The notes: generated by a model not told the origin, from the letters alone. A stretch of 64,000 nucleotides of DNA from an uncultured Macellibacteroides sp. (GCF_963667135.1 NZ_OY762974.1:4229054-4293053); one strand, 5' to 3'; shown: positions 33,068 through 45,000, numbered from the stretch's first letter. A program made the numbers and translations.

Positions 33068-35851
33068 TTACTGCTTGAAATTAAAAAACAATTGTCCTGA
33101 CGTATTATTTTCTGCTCCATTACCACTAAACCGGTGTAACTGTGACTGAGGACCATAATTGTCTGCTTTTCCAAACTTAGTACCCACCGGAGGTATTGCA
33201 CTCATAAAAGAAATGTTTCCTTTGGGGTATGCGGGAACAGTATAATTCTTGTCGGCTGCGTACGAGGATTGTATAGATGGAGTAAATAAATGAAGTATAA
33301 CATCTTCTTTTCCGGAATATACAGCAAAGGGTGTTGGAGAATCCAGTTTCATTCCGTAAAACAGGGAATAATATCCTTTGAACTCGGGATAGTCCCAACT
33401 CTCGCCAGTAACGGTGTTATTATATGTTTTATTCCAAACGTTCAGGCTTCCACCTTTCATGCGGTTGTTATATATCCGATATGGACCATTTGCAAACAAA
33501 GTAGCTCCCTTAACGCCAACTTCCGGGAAATCAAATGTTATTCCTGTCATGGAAATCTTATCCTGTGGCCGGTAATCATAATCCAGTTGCAATACCCCCG
33601 AAGGCAACATTGTCCACTCAAATGTATATACAACATCTTTGCCATTGTTCATTACATAGGTTACTGCCAGATGGGGGTTTCCTTCCGCTAATTTATATTC
33701 AACGGATTTACATGTAACCTGATTGTCTGTTATCAGAACAGGGCCATTACTCAATGGTATTGTTTTTCCTTGATAAACGACTGAGTGTAGCAAACCTGTT
33801 TCCTTACTAATATGGGCTTCTACTCCAGCAGCCGAGAACAACCAATCGGCCTCCAGATCCTGCGCCTGAGCAGCAGAGTTTGATTTATCAGTTGGCAAAC
33901 ATCGCCAGGCAACCCTAAGCGGATTTCCTATTTCGTAGCTCCAGGTAAATAACTCACGGTTTTCACGATCCGTAGCTGTGACATACAATATATCATAATC
34001 CGTCCAATCTTTGGGTAGATCTAAAGTTATTGCACACGTTTCTCCCGGTTTAATATCAGGAGAGTCGATGCGACCGGTTACAGCTGTCACGCCATCCACA
34101 GAAAGATTAGGAACTTTAGCAAGTTTGAATTTAAATGTACATTCGTTCGTGTTGGTGAATGAGTACCGGTTTTCAATTATGAATCGTTTATCCCACGTTG
34201 GAGTTATATACTTTTTCTCCATATGGACAGGAGACCAGATTTCTTTAATGGTAAAGAAGCTTCCCTCCTTTTCGCGGTACGGCCCGGCGATACCATCTGC
34301 CCCATGATCTTTATCAGTATCTAAAAAACCATTTCTATCTGTCCGAACAACAGCCTGATCAACCAAATCCCAAAGAAACATTCCGGCACTGAGTGGGTTG
34401 GAAAGCATTAGATTCCAATAATCATCAAGTCCGGCGCCATGTCCTCCGTCATACAATCCATGCAATAATTCAGTTGGCATAAAAATATCCCGTCCATGAA
34501 ACAGATTGTTTATACCCGAGTCATAATTGATATAATGTGCTGTGTTTATGCTGCTAAAATTAGACCAGGGATGCAAGACTGCCCGCTTCTGAATATCATA
34601 TAGCGGGAAAAGAGGATCAAGATCAAAATTAAACCCACCTTCATTTCCATTTGCCCAGAATACAATGCTGGGATGATTTATGTCGCGGGTAAGCATTTCT
34701 CTTACCAGCACTTTGCCTACAGGAGTATCATATGGCGGATATTGCCAGGCGCACAGTTCGTCAATCACATAAAGGCCTAATGAATCGCACACCTCAAGAA
34801 AATGTTTGTCCGGTGGATAATGAGACATACGAACCGCGTTCATATTCATATCTTTTATAAGATTCACATCATCAATACTAAGCTGTTTATTTGTGGTACG
34901 TCCGGTTGTTGGCCAGAAAGAATGACGGTTTACACCTTTAAATATCATCTTTACCCCATTAACATACACCCCATCATGTTCGCGGACTTCCACTGTACGA
35001 AATCCAATCTTTTCTGTTACCGTATGTAACACCTCTCCTTTGCGTTTGATAGAAATAGTAGCTGTATATAGTGTTGGATACTCAGAAGACCAGGGTTTTG
35101 CATTTGCTATGTTACCGGACAAAGAGATTTTATCTTTTTTACCGGCTGCTGCGGTAGAAGAAAATTTGCCTATTACCTCATTTTGCTGATCAAGAACCAC
35201 CATTTGAGCTTCAATGTCCGACAGATTGCCCGAAAGGATAACATCTGCCTTAACATCTCCGGTATGACGTGCGTCAATAGCTGTATATTCTATGTACTCG
35301 TTGGGGACTGCTTCCAGGTAAACCGGACGGAAGATACCTCCAAACACCCAGAAATCTGCTTCGCGTTCCGCTTCATTTATGCTTTTATTGGCCGACATCT
35401 TACTCACCTTCACATCCAAATCATTTGACTTTCCAAAACGAACCAGACTGGTAATTTCCCGCTTAAACCGATAAAAAGCACCTTGATGGACAGAACCCGC
35501 TGGTTTGCCATTCACTTTAATTTCTGTATCAGTCATAGACCCTTCAAAAACAATAAAAATACGCTTGTTTTTCCAGTCCTGAGGAATTTGAAATTGGGTT
35601 TTATACAACCCTTGTTCGTCGGCCTTATTTTTATCATGGCCATAATTGTAGGTACCATAGCCTTCTGTTTCCCAGCAGGATGGAACTTTTATCTTATTCC
35701 ATGAACCACTTTTATACCCTTTGGTACAAAAGAAGTCCCACTCTACCGCATCATCAGAGCCTTTACCTGATAAGTATTTTATCTCTGTTACCTGCGCTTG
35801 CATAAAATTAAAGCAAAATAAAAAAAGAAGTAAAAGGTGGCTTTTCATCAT
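33068..35851 (-). CDS. Glycoside hydrolase family 2 (beta-galactosidase-like)
   Basis: A 927-residue exported protein (signal ending NFMQAQ). Order: N-terminal sugar-binding domain, including VPSCWETEGYGTYNYGH; an immunoglobulin-like domain; a TIM barrel from about residue 300; and a C-terminal beta domain. The acid/base is probably E404 in WANGNEGGF, after the family block NPSIVFWANGNEG. The nucleophile is probably E461 in PTELLHGLYDGG. It should release terminal beta-linked sugars (galactose, glucuronate or others) in the periplasm. It follows the SusD gene by 92 bp, the last enzyme of the main operon. Confidence 0.9.
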   Translation of the reverse strand: MMKSHLLLLFLFCFNFMQAQVTEIKYLSGKGSDDAVEWDFFCTKGYKSGSWNKIKVPSCWETEGYGTYNYGHDKNKADEQGLYKTQFQIPQDWKNKRIFIVFEGSMTDTEIKVNGKPAGSVHQGAFYRFKREITSLVRFGKSNDLDVKVSKMSANKSINEAEREADFWVFGGIFRPVYLEAVPNEYIEYTAIDARHTGDVKADVILSGNLSDIEAQMVVLDQQNEVIGKFSSTAAAGKKDKISLSGNIANAKPWSSEYPTLYTATISIKRKGEVLHTVTEKIGFRTVEVREHDGVYVNGVKMIFKGVNRHSFWPTTGRTTNKQLSIDDVNLIKDMNMNAVRMSHYPPDKHFLEVCDSLGLYVIDELCAWQYPPYDTPVGKVLVREMLTRDINHPSIVFWANGNEGGFNFDLDPLFPLYDIQKRAVLHPWSNFSSINTAHYINYDSGINNLFHGRDIFMPTELLHGLYDGGHGAGLDDYWNLMLSNPLSAGMFLWDLVDQAVVRTDRNGFLDTDKDHGADGIAGPYREKEGSFFTIKEIWSPVHMEKKYITPTWDKRFIIENRYSFTNTNECTFKFKLAKVPNLSVDGVTAVTGRIDSPDIKPGETCAITLDLPKDWTDYDILYVTATDRENRELFTWSYEIGNPLRVAWRCLPTDKSNSAAQAQDLEADWLFSAAGVEAHISKETGLLHSVVYQGKTIPLSNGPVLITDNQVTCKSVEYKLAEGNPHLAVTYVMNNGKDVVYTFEWTMLPSGVLQLDYDYRPQDKISMTGITFDFPEVGVKGATLFANGPYRIYNNRMKGGSLNVWNKTYNNTVTGESWDYPEFKGYYSLFYGMKLDSPTPFAVYSGKEDVILHLFTPSIQSSYAADKNYTVPAYPKGNISFMSAIPPVGTKFGKADNYGPQSQLHRFSGNGAENNTSGQLFFNFKQ

Positions 35852-35943
35852 ACTACTAATTTAAGTGGTAAATATACAAGAAAAATCGAAAAAGAGGGAA
35901 AAGATATTTTCCTTCCCCTCTTTTATTCGTAACAAACAGAATG

Positions 35944-37425
35944 TTATTTCCATAGAGGATGTTGCTTCAAATTTGGATTTTTATCCATCTCATCCTGCGG
36001 AACAGGAAGTGTATAATATTTATCGTCGATTGCTTTTTTCATTCTGTCGGCCATGGCATGCTGACGTTTTAAATCAAACAAAGCCTGACCTTCGGCTGCA
36101 AATTCCCAAACGCGTTCCTGAATAATTGCTTTACGCAAATCGGCCTGAGATATGGTAGACGGCAGAGCTGGTAATCCGGCGCGTTCGCGAACCCGGTTGA
36201 TTCCGGACAACGCTTTATCAATTTGATTCAATTCACAATAAGCTTCGGATTGTACCAATAAAACATCGGCATAACGAACTACCTTCATGTTACAACCATA
36301 ATCGCCTGCTGCTGTAGATAAATTATCATTAGGATCAAGATATTTAGCAAAGTGGCATAAGGGGAAAGAGGGTTCTTTACTATCATTCGGATTATAATGA
36401 TAGGTCTTACCCGTTTTAATATCTTTAAAATCGACAAGGAAAGTAGTCGAAACCCGTTTGTCGCCCACTTCGTAGGATTTATAAAAATCGGGAGTAGATA
36501 TCAAAGAAGACCAACCGTCAGTTTTCTTCACATTATATCCTCTCATACCTGTTAATGCAGGTATGTCCTGACCATTGATATTGGTGACAAATTCCACGTC
36601 AAAAATATACTCTTTGCCATGTTCGTTATTAACATTGAATATATTCCGGAAATCCGTTTCCAGTCCATAACCAAAAGAACTTTCCTTTGTTATGATTTCG
36701 TCTGCTTTCAAAGCTGCCTTTTCCCAAAAGCCAGCTTTATTCCATGGCCATGCCGCTTGCGTAAGATACACTTTTGATAACATGGCCATGGCAGCTCCTT
36801 TTGTTGCACGCCCCATATCTGTAGCTCCGTACGAAGTTTTAAGAACTGCTTCGGCATACTTTAAATCTTCTTCAATCAGCGCCCAAACTGTATCGTCTGT
36901 TCCCTCATTTGTAAGATCTTCGGCATTCATATTATCCTTTTCAGTAACGACAGGCACATGATCATAAAAACGGATCAGAGCAAAGTAATTCAACGCTCGC
37001 AAAAACTTAGCCTCAGCAATAAACTGCTTTTTCGTATCCTCACTCTTAAAAGCAACTTTGTCGATATTCAACAACAAATTATTAGCACGTCTTATTCCGC
37101 TGTACGACACCTGCCATATTAATTTACAGAAATCGGTAGTGGGCGTCCATGTATAATCATCCATTTCAACACGAGAAGGGGCACTGGCATTTGCATAAGC
37201 AGCTTCTCCGGGAAATTCGGCACCCATCCAGATGTACCGTCTGTATCCATTCTGTTCCTGAAGAGTCTGATAAACAGAAGTCAGCCCGGCTTTAGCATCG
37301 GCCTCATTTTTGTAAAAATTATCAGGCGTAATGGATTCATAAATCTCTTCATCCAGAAAGCCGCTGCAGGAAGAGTTCCCTATCGCAAAAGCGGCTGCGA
37401 TAATCATATATTTGTATAGTTTCAT
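35944..37425 (-). CDS. SusD/RagB family glycan-binding lipoprotein
   Basis: A 493-residue surface lipoprotein with lipobox NSSC (Cys20). The N-terminal TPR part of the RagB/SusD fold covers about residues 35-300, with FKSEDTKKQFIAEAKFLRALNYF typical of the family (FLRALNYF). The C-terminal part ends with RVWEFAAEGQALFDLKR. It caps the SusC transporter on the cell surface and binds the glycan. It is 18 bp after SusC and 92 bp before the GH2 gene. The glycan is unknown. Confidence 0.95.
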   Translation of the reverse strand: MKLYKYMIIAAAFAIGNSSCSGFLDEEIYESITPDNFYKNEADAKAGLTSVYQTLQEQNGYRRYIWMGAEFPGEAAYANASAPSRVEMDDYTWTPTTDFCKLIWQVSYSGIRRANNLLLNIDKVAFKSEDTKKQFIAEAKFLRALNYFALIRFYDHVPVVTEKDNMNAEDLTNEGTDDTVWALIEEDLKYAEAVLKTSYGATDMGRATKGAAMAMLSKVYLTQAAWPWNKAGFWEKAALKADEIITKESSFGYGLETDFRNIFNVNNEHGKEYIFDVEFVTNINGQDIPALTGMRGYNVKKTDGWSSLISTPDFYKSYEVGDKRVSTTFLVDFKDIKTGKTYHYNPNDSKEPSFPLCHFAKYLDPNDNLSTAAGDYGCNMKVVRYADVLLVQSEAYCELNQIDKALSGINRVRERAGLPALPSTISQADLRKAIIQERVWEFAAEGQALFDLKRQHAMADRMKKAIDDKYYTLPVPQDEMDKNPNLKQHPLWK

Positions 37426-37443
37426 AACTTTTTGATTTGAATA

Positions 37444-40400
37444 TTAAAAACCAATATTAACTCCGAGAATAAATGACTTGGAAGCTGGGTAAGCATTGTA
37501 ATCCACCCCTAATTGAAGGTTACTCTGACCCTGACTATTTACTTCAGGATTGTATCCCGAGTAGTTGGTGATGGTAAGCAAATTTTGTCCGGTTACATAT
37601 ACTCTCAACGATTTCACTAACGAACATTTTGGAACGTTATAACCCAATGTCAGGTTTTGAATCCGTAAGAAAGATCCGTCTTCAATCAAAAAGTCCGATT
37701 GTAATAAATTCTGGTTTACCAATACGTGTGCCCTCGGATATTTGGCATTTGTGTTTGTGGGTGTCCAATGATCAATAACCTCTTTGCGTTGATTACCCCA
37801 GGTGCTTACAATATTGGTTTCAGCACGCAACACATTGTAAATATCATTTCCGTAAGAGCCATTGATATAAACAGAAAGATCAAAGTTTTTATAAGTAAAG
37901 TTATTTGTCCAACCAAAAATGAAATCAGGATTTGGATCTCCAACAATGGTTCTGTCTTCACCAAAACTAATTTTTCCGTCGCCATTTTTATCGTAAAAAC
38001 TCATGTCTCCCACCTGATCAAACGTAGTGCTTGTTACACGGGCAGCTTTATCACGTTCTTCCTGCGTACGCATAACACCTGTAGTTTTAAGTAAATTCCA
38101 TACGCCAACTGGCAAACCCGGTTCCAGCCAGCTACCGTTTACTTTTAAGTGTCCGGAAATTGTACCTTGTTGGGTTGGGATGTAACCGGGAATTTCCAGG
38201 ACTTTATTCTTGTTTTTAGACCAGTTGATTGCGGTATTCCATTTAAAATCGCCTGTAAGCACATCGGCAGATAAACTTAACTCCAGCCCTTTGTTTTCGA
38301 GGCTTCCTATATTTTTTAAAACTGAACCAAATCCGGTTGTTAATGGAACTGATATATTCCATAGAAGATCGGTCGTTTTCTTGTAATAGTAATCGGCAAC
38401 AAAATTAAAGCGGTTATTCAAGAATCCAAAATCCACACCAATATCAGAAATAGCTGTTGTTTCCCACTTCAAATCAGGATTTGGCATATTTCCGGCAGCA
38501 ATACCCACATTGGTAACCCCTCCGATAGGATAAACATAGGTATTCATTTTTTCGACCGAAGAATAGCTGCTGATATTCTGGTTACCCGTTACCCCGTAAC
38601 TGGCTCTCAACTTCAGACTGCTAATCCAATCCACCTGCTTCATAAAGGCTTCCTGATCCATACGCCATGCAAAAGCGGCAGATGGAAAAAACGCCCATTT
38701 ATTATTAGCACCAAATTTGGAACTACCATCCGCACGTCCTGTAACAGTAAAAAGGTAACGGTCCTTTAGCACATAGTTGATACGACCGAAACCGGACAAC
38801 AATGTATTTTTATCTCTTCCGGTGTAAGGCTTATCCCATTGGGCTCCTGCATCCAGATTGTTGTATCCGTAAGCATCCGAAATAAAATCTCTGGCAGTCA
38901 TACTGCTCGACTTGCTTTCGATAGATAAAGCTGATGTCCCAACCATTGCATTTATTGAATGAATTCCGGTCTTCTTTAGGTAAGTCAGCACGTTTTCGTT
39001 CGAAAGAGACTGATTTCTTCTGTTTTGCTGACTAGCTATACCATTGGCATTGTAACCTGTATTTGTTTGCTTCGGTTCGTAAACTTCACGCAACGCGCTG
39101 GAAAGGTCGGCGCCAACACTTACCTTCAACGTAAGACCTTCAATAAGTTTAATGCTAAGATCGGCCGATCCAAGTACACGGTCAATTGTTCCCTTGTCTT
39201 GCAGATATTCAACATAAGGAACTGGATTCGGCACTGCGGAACTACCGGTCAAAAAGTTCATGCGGACATATTCACCCGTTGTCGGGTCTGTTACCGGAAC
39301 AGTTGGAGGAAGTACCAAAGCCGCGTTGATGATTGAAGTATTACCTCCGCCATCTCCATTTTCGCGACCCACATTAGAAGTAACGCGGCTTGCTGTAAAG
39401 CTTGTAGAAAGATCGATCCGTGATGAAAGTTTTGTATCAATGTTATTACGGAAAGAAACGCGATTAAAATCCTGATTCTTTACAATACTTTCCTGATCAA
39501 AGTAACTTGCCATAACAGAGAACTTCGTATTTTCAGATCCTCCATTAACCGTAACATTGTGATTGTGAATTGGTGATGATGAATTGAATATTTCATCCTG
39601 CCAGTCAGTGCCCGTACCCAATTCACTTATAGCGGGATAAAGAGGATTCGTTGATGTAGTTGAATAATATGCAGGACGTCCGTCATTGGCGGCACCTTCG
39701 TTAGCTAGCGCTCCCCATTCGGAAGCATTCATCATATCCAGTTTCTTTGCCAACTTCTGAAAGCCAACATAACCATCATAAGAAACGTTTGTTTTGCCCG
39801 ATTTGCCTCTCTTTGTTGTGATAAGAACGACCCCATTCGCACCACGTGAACCGTATATGGCAGTAGCTGATGCATCCTTCAAAATCTCCATACTTTCAAT
39901 ATCACCCGGATTTAATGTAGCCAGCGGATTTTGTCCGGCACCAGATCCTCCGGCCGAACTCCCTGCTGTTACGGGATATCCATCAATAACATACAAAGGT
40001 TGGCTACCTGAAGTTAAAGAATTTCCACCACGAATACGGATATCCACGGCACCTCCCGGCGATCCGGAAACAGCGATAACCTGAACTCCGGCAACTTTCC
40101 CCTGCAATCCCTGGTCGAACGACGAAACAGCCTGTTTCTTCAACATATCAGACTTAACAGAACTAACAGAACCGGTAAGGTCGCTTTTGCGCATTACACC
40201 ATATCCAACAACAACAACTTCGTCCAAAATTTCCGCATCTTCCTGCAGGATAATCTTGATTGTTTTCTGATTAGCAACCTTTATTTCCTGGGTTTTATAA
40301 CCCATATAGGATATAACAAGCGTGGCATCTCCTGACGCATCAACGGTAAAAGCTCCGGTCAGATCGGTTATTGTACCCACATTGGTACCTTTAACAACAA

Positions 40401-40506
40401 CATTGGCTCCAATAATACCTTCGCCGCTTTCGTCGGCAACAGTTCCCTTGACCTGTGCGAACAAGGATGGAGAAATAAATAAAAGCAGATAAATTAAAAT
40501 CTTCAT
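37444..40506 (-). CDS. SusC/RagA family TonB-dependent outer-membrane transporter
   Basis: A 1020-residue protein. After a signal (residues 1-17) comes a carboxypeptidase-like regulatory domain (GTVADESGEGIIGANVVVKG), then the plug with the SusC signature ATAIYGSRGANGVVLITTKRG, then a large 22-strand barrel. It imports oligosaccharides released outside the cell, powered by TonB. It forms the SusCD pair with the next gene. I found no extra anti-sigma-interacting domain, which fits control by the hybrid two-component system instead. Confidence 0.96.
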   Translation of the reverse strand: MKILIYLLLFISPSLFAQVKGTVADESGEGIIGANVVVKGTNVGTITDLTGAFTVDASGDATLVISYMGYKTQEIKVANQKTIKIILQEDAEILDEVVVVGYGVMRKSDLTGSVSSVKSDMLKKQAVSSFDQGLQGKVAGVQVIAVSGSPGGAVDIRIRGGNSLTSGSQPLYVIDGYPVTAGSSAGGSGAGQNPLATLNPGDIESMEILKDASATAIYGSRGANGVVLITTKRGKSGKTNVSYDGYVGFQKLAKKLDMMNASEWGALANEGAANDGRPAYYSTTSTNPLYPAISELGTGTDWQDEIFNSSSPIHNHNVTVNGGSENTKFSVMASYFDQESIVKNQDFNRVSFRNNIDTKLSSRIDLSTSFTASRVTSNVGRENGDGGGNTSIINAALVLPPTVPVTDPTTGEYVRMNFLTGSSAVPNPVPYVEYLQDKGTIDRVLGSADLSIKLIEGLTLKVSVGADLSSALREVYEPKQTNTGYNANGIASQQNRRNQSLSNENVLTYLKKTGIHSINAMVGTSALSIESKSSSMTARDFISDAYGYNNLDAGAQWDKPYTGRDKNTLLSGFGRINYVLKDRYLFTVTGRADGSSKFGANNKWAFFPSAAFAWRMDQEAFMKQVDWISSLKLRASYGVTGNQNISSYSSVEKMNTYVYPIGGVTNVGIAAGNMPNPDLKWETTAISDIGVDFGFLNNRFNFVADYYYKKTTDLLWNISVPLTTGFGSVLKNIGSLENKGLELSLSADVLTGDFKWNTAINWSKNKNKVLEIPGYIPTQQGTISGHLKVNGSWLEPGLPVGVWNLLKTTGVMRTQEERDKAARVTSTTFDQVGDMSFYDKNGDGKISFGEDRTIVGDPNPDFIFGWTNNFTYKNFDLSVYINGSYGNDIYNVLRAETNIVSTWGNQRKEVIDHWTPTNTNAKYPRAHVLVNQNLLQSDFLIEDGSFLRIQNLTLGYNVPKCSLVKSLRVYVTGQNLLTITNYSGYNPEVNSQGQSNLQLGVDYNAYPASKSFILGVNIGF

Positions 40507-40669
40507 ACTTTAATAGATTTAAGTAATAATAATTGTCGCGTCTTATAATAAGTAACGCATTGGTTTTTTTGTGATCTTTTCTGGTTTTTGTTTTTCATGT
40601 TGTATTATTCATACCTTCTATATTTAAAATTGAAATTAATAGATCACACTCGTAGATAAGATGATCTTT

Positions 40670-41866
40670 CTATTTATTCAGAATCATTTTTTTGTATCTC
40701 ATCAGAGCCTCCACGTAATAATAGTCGCCATACGTTAGCGGAACATCCACTTCCGAGTCGCCGGGCAAATGACCAACCCCATGCTTTAGGATAAAACATC
40801 CGTTGGTTCCTTTCTTAGCCGTGTATTCGGGAGACGCAAGCGTTCTCAATTGAGTTTCAGCCACAGCTATATATTGGCTCTTTCTTGGTTCATCCACAAA
40901 CTGACTCAGTTCGATCAGCGATGAGGCTATTATTGATGCAGCAGAAGCATCCCTCAGGGCATTGGGTATATCAGGCGCATTAAAATCCCAGTATGGAATT
41001 TTGTCTTTAGGCAGATTGGGGTGATTTAATATAAAATCAGCGATATGATTCGCCTGATCCAGATACCTCTTGTCTCCCGTTTCACGATACATCATCCCGT
41101 AACCATACAAACCCCACGCCTGACCTCTGGCCCATGCACTCTCGTCACTGTATCCCTGGTGCGTACATTTTACCTGAACTGCTCCAGTTTCGGGTATATA
41201 AGAAACCACATGAAAAGAACTGTAATCCTTGCGGAAATGATTTGCCATACACGTATTGGCATGAGTAACAGCAATCTCTCTAAATTTGTTGTCTCCTTTT
41301 TCTTTGGATGCCCACATCAGCATTTCCAAATTCATCATATTATCTATAATTACAGGGAAACTCCATTTCTGGTTACTACCCCATGACTGAATACAACCAA
41401 TCGTTGGATTAAAGCGAGTGGACAAGGATTTGGATCCATTTATCAGTACGCTTTTGCATGAATCAGCACCGGTAATTCGGAGCGCGTTTCCGTAACTGCA
41501 GTAGAGCATAAAACCCAAATCATGGGTTCCTTTGTTATATTGTTCTTTATTTATGCGGTTGGTAAAAAGAGAAGCATACCTTTTTAAATCCTTATTCGAA
41601 GAATTCTCGTACAAATACCACAAGGTACCCGGAAAGAATCCGCTACACCACCATTTGGAGCCCGACATTATCAAATTTCCATTTTTATCGATTGTCCGGG
41701 GTAATGAATCAGGAATAGTTTCCATCTCTTTAGACAGTAATAAACTTTGCATTTCGGCCTGCTTCAAGGCAATGTCGATAACTGCAGACATGGGCGCCTC
41801 TGGCTTTGTAAACGCACACACGATAATAAAAACTAAAAACAAACCAATCAGATAGTGCTTCTTCAT
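40670..41866 (-). CDS. GH88 family unsaturated glucuronyl hydrolase
   Basis: 398 residues from the ATG at 41866 (MKKHYLIGLFLVF), giving a proper signal; the ATG at 41950 adds 28 unlikely residues. It has an (alpha/alpha)6 barrel of GH88/GH105 type: HDLGFMLYCSYGNALR, then DNMMNLEMLMWA, both holding catalytic-type Asp residues, and GYSDESAWARGQAWGLYGY. It hydrates and removes the unsaturated uronic acid left by polysaccharide lyases (known for the family). No lyase gene lies in the window, so the lyase is elsewhere or the substrate is different. It is the first gene of the SusCD operon. Confidence 0.87.
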   Translation of the reverse strand: MKKHYLIGLFLVFIIVCAFTKPEAPMSAVIDIALKQAEMQSLLLSKEMETIPDSLPRTIDKNGNLIMSGSKWWCSGFFPGTLWYLYENSSNKDLKRYASLFTNRINKEQYNKGTHDLGFMLYCSYGNALRITGADSCKSVLINGSKSLSTRFNPTIGCIQSWGSNQKWSFPVIIDNMMNLEMLMWASKEKGDNKFREIAVTHANTCMANHFRKDYSSFHVVSYIPETGAVQVKCTHQGYSDESAWARGQAWGLYGYGMMYRETGDKRYLDQANHIADFILNHPNLPKDKIPYWDFNAPDIPNALRDASAASIIASSLIELSQFVDEPRKSQYIAVAETQLRTLASPEYTAKKGTNGCFILKHGVGHLPGDSEVDVPLTYGDYYYVEALMRYKKMILNK

Positions 41867-42011
41867 AAATAACAGGATTAAATATTTGAGATAAATAAGT
41901 CCTGCAAATGTAGATTTTAAAGGGGGGCTAGACGGGAGAATTTTGTACATTTATGGTTGGTTTTTGTACATTTGACAAGAATCAACCATAAAATACAAGA
42001 AAAATTCGTAT

Positions 42012-45000
42012 CTAAGATATAGATGTAGCCTGTTTTCTATAATCGGACGGAACCATACTGTAATGCTTTTTAAAGCAGGTACTAAAATATTTTGAGTCAT
42101 TAAAACCGCAAAGCAAAGCAATCTCAGCAATGGTATATTCAGATTTTTCCAGCAATTGCTTGCTACGCTTCAGTCGCATATCCAAGATAAACTCTTTGAT
42201 GGTCATATGTGTAATGTCATTAATCTTCCGGTACAGCAGTGTACGACTTATACCCATGTCCGAAACAAACATCTCAACGTCGTATTCGGGATTCTGAATA
42301 TTACCCTCCACAAAAGTAACCGCCTTGTTCATCAGCTCTTCATCCATAGATGTTATTGTAATATTTGAAGGTTCGGGTGTATACTTTTTACTATACAACT
42401 CCCTCATCTTATTCCGAGAATCTATTAGGTTGTTTATTTGCTGTTCCAGATAATCTGTATCAAATTGTTTTTCAATAAATACATCAGCCCCTTTCTTTAA
42501 TGCCTTTATCTTTTGGTCCGCCCCACCGAGACCAGACATAACAATAATTGGAATGTGACTGGTTTTAATATCTCCTCTCAACGTATCGCACACATCATAT
42601 CCATCCGCCCCGGGCATCATAATATCTGTAAGAATAATCTGCAAACTTATTTTTTTTGCCAAGGCAATGCCCTCCAACCCATTTTTTGCCGTATAAACAC
42701 GGAAGCTACACGACAATTGAGTTTTAAGATAATTTCTTAAATCATCATCATCTTCAATAATCAGCAATTTATTAATATTACGGCTGTCTTTTTTATCATC
42801 TCCAACCTCCTCCTCATTTACATCCAGATGAATTACTTCCATTTTGGCATACTCATAAGAAAGACCCGTCGTTTTACACTTGTCCACCGCCAGCGGATCA
42901 AACAGTGCTTGCTGTACAGGCAAGGTTAATTGAAAGCACACCTCCCCTGTACGTGAAAGCAGTGAGATTGTTCCACCCAACAGGTTTACTAACTCTTTAA
43001 CAATAGACAAACCCAGCCCGGAACTGAATTCCTCCAGTTGCTTTTGTGATGAAGACCGGGAAAAAGGTTTGAAAAGGCGAGCTGCCTGATCGGGGCTAAT
43101 CTCTGTACCGGTATTAATCAGTTCGAACGAAACACAGAACATCTCCGAATCAAATGTTTCTATATCGGATAAATGAGCCACTTCATCAGCTGTTGATTTA
43201 TAAATTCTGAAACTAATAGATTCACCTTCAGGCGTATATTTAATCGCATTGGAAAACAGGTTCGAGAATATCTTTTCAATCAGCTCATGGTCGAACGAAA
43301 CCAATAGTTTGTCGCAGTACGAATCAACCTGCGTAATGATATACTTTCCTTCGGCAAGAGGTATAAACATGTTAAACAGTTCCGATACGTAAAGAATCAA
43401 ATCGCCCGACGACGGACAAGGCCTGATGGTATTGCTTTCTATTTCCCTGAACTGCAACAGCTGATTAACCAGACGCTGAATTCGTATTACGTTCTTTGTT
43501 ATCAATTTCGTATAATTCATGGCCGGATGATCCGGAGTCAGGGTTTGCGCCAATCGCTTCAATGGATCAATAATCAAAGTAAGCGGAGTTTTCAGTTCGT
43601 GCGAAATATTGGTAAAAAAGTTTACACGCAGGTCAATCAGATCGCGGATACGCTTCTTTTCCAGCTTTTCCATCTCCAGGTTATGCCTAAAATTCTTTTT
43701 ATTGGACAAGTACATAAACACCAGATAGATAATCCCGGCAACAATACACCCATACACCAAATACGCCCATGCAGAGAGCCAGGGAGGAGGATTTATTCTA
43801 AAGCAGAGAGAGGTTACCCTTCCATCGCTCACCTCATCGCGGGCCACCACTTTAACCTCGAACCTATACGACCCCGGAGGGAGATTGGCATAACGGATGC
43901 TATTCTTAGTCAACGGCAAAAGCAACCATTCCTCCGAAGCCCCCACCAACCGGCATGCAAGCTGCTCTTTGTCGGATTTTACATAACTATCTGTCGAAAA
44001 CTGAATCTCAACATTAGACTGCTTATAGGAAAGATTTATCCACTTGTTCTCCTCTTTTCTGTTTCCGATAACGGATATATCTTCCGTCAGAGGAGAATTG
44101 GCTTTTCCCGGTATCACTCGCGTGTTATTTATAAAGAAACCGGTAAAAAAGACATTACTCTTCTTATTCGTCTCCCTGATTGTCTGCGGATCGAAGAGAA
44201 TAAATCCATTTGTTCCACCAAAAAGCAATTCACCTTTGCTTGTCTTGAAGCTTGCGCGGGGATAGAACGAGCCGCACAAGTCTGTTTCGGCGCAATGAAT
44301 CTTCCTGAATTTATGTAACAACTTATTGTAAAACCAGATTCCATCATTTGTGCTAAACCAGATATTCTCGCGGGCATTATCCTCCTGGATGGCAAAAACA
44401 GTATGCGCGCTAAACCCCTCCCGGTTTCGGAAGTTTTTATATGTACCATCCCTCGATAAAAGATTTACGCCGCCGCCCATCGTTCCAATCCATACGTTCG
44501 AATCGGAATCAACCGTAAAACAGATCAGCTGGTTTACAGAATAGTTTGAATCATTGATTAGGTGATGATCCAATACTTTATGCGTACGTACATCCATAAT
44601 GTAGGCCCCCCGGTGTGTAAACAACCAGAGACGATTTTTCACATCCCTGTATACTGATTCCACTTCCGGCAAAATAATATCTTTCCCATTTTGTTTTGGA
44701 ACAATCCGGCTTATCCGATTTGTTTTCAAATCCTTATAAAACAGCCCGTCTGTCGTAGCATTCAGCCAGATTCCCGAATCGGCCTCCATTGCGAAATTGT
44801 ATACACTCAGGTATCGTCCCGGTCGGGATGGATGATATAATTTTAAGTCTTCAAATTTTTTTGTTTCTGTGTTGTACTCACTTATACCACCGTTGAATGA
44901 AGAAATCAGTATTTTTCTCTTTTTCGAATCAAACAACAGGGACTTGATCAGATTATAGTTTATGCCGTTGGACAACGACTGCGTATAATACAAATATTCA

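Noticed and set aside
43527-44318. A 263-codon open frame on the strand opposite the HTCS gene
   Set aside because: It lies wholly inside the Reg_prop/kinase gene, has no domain or signal, and its codons mirror the real frame.
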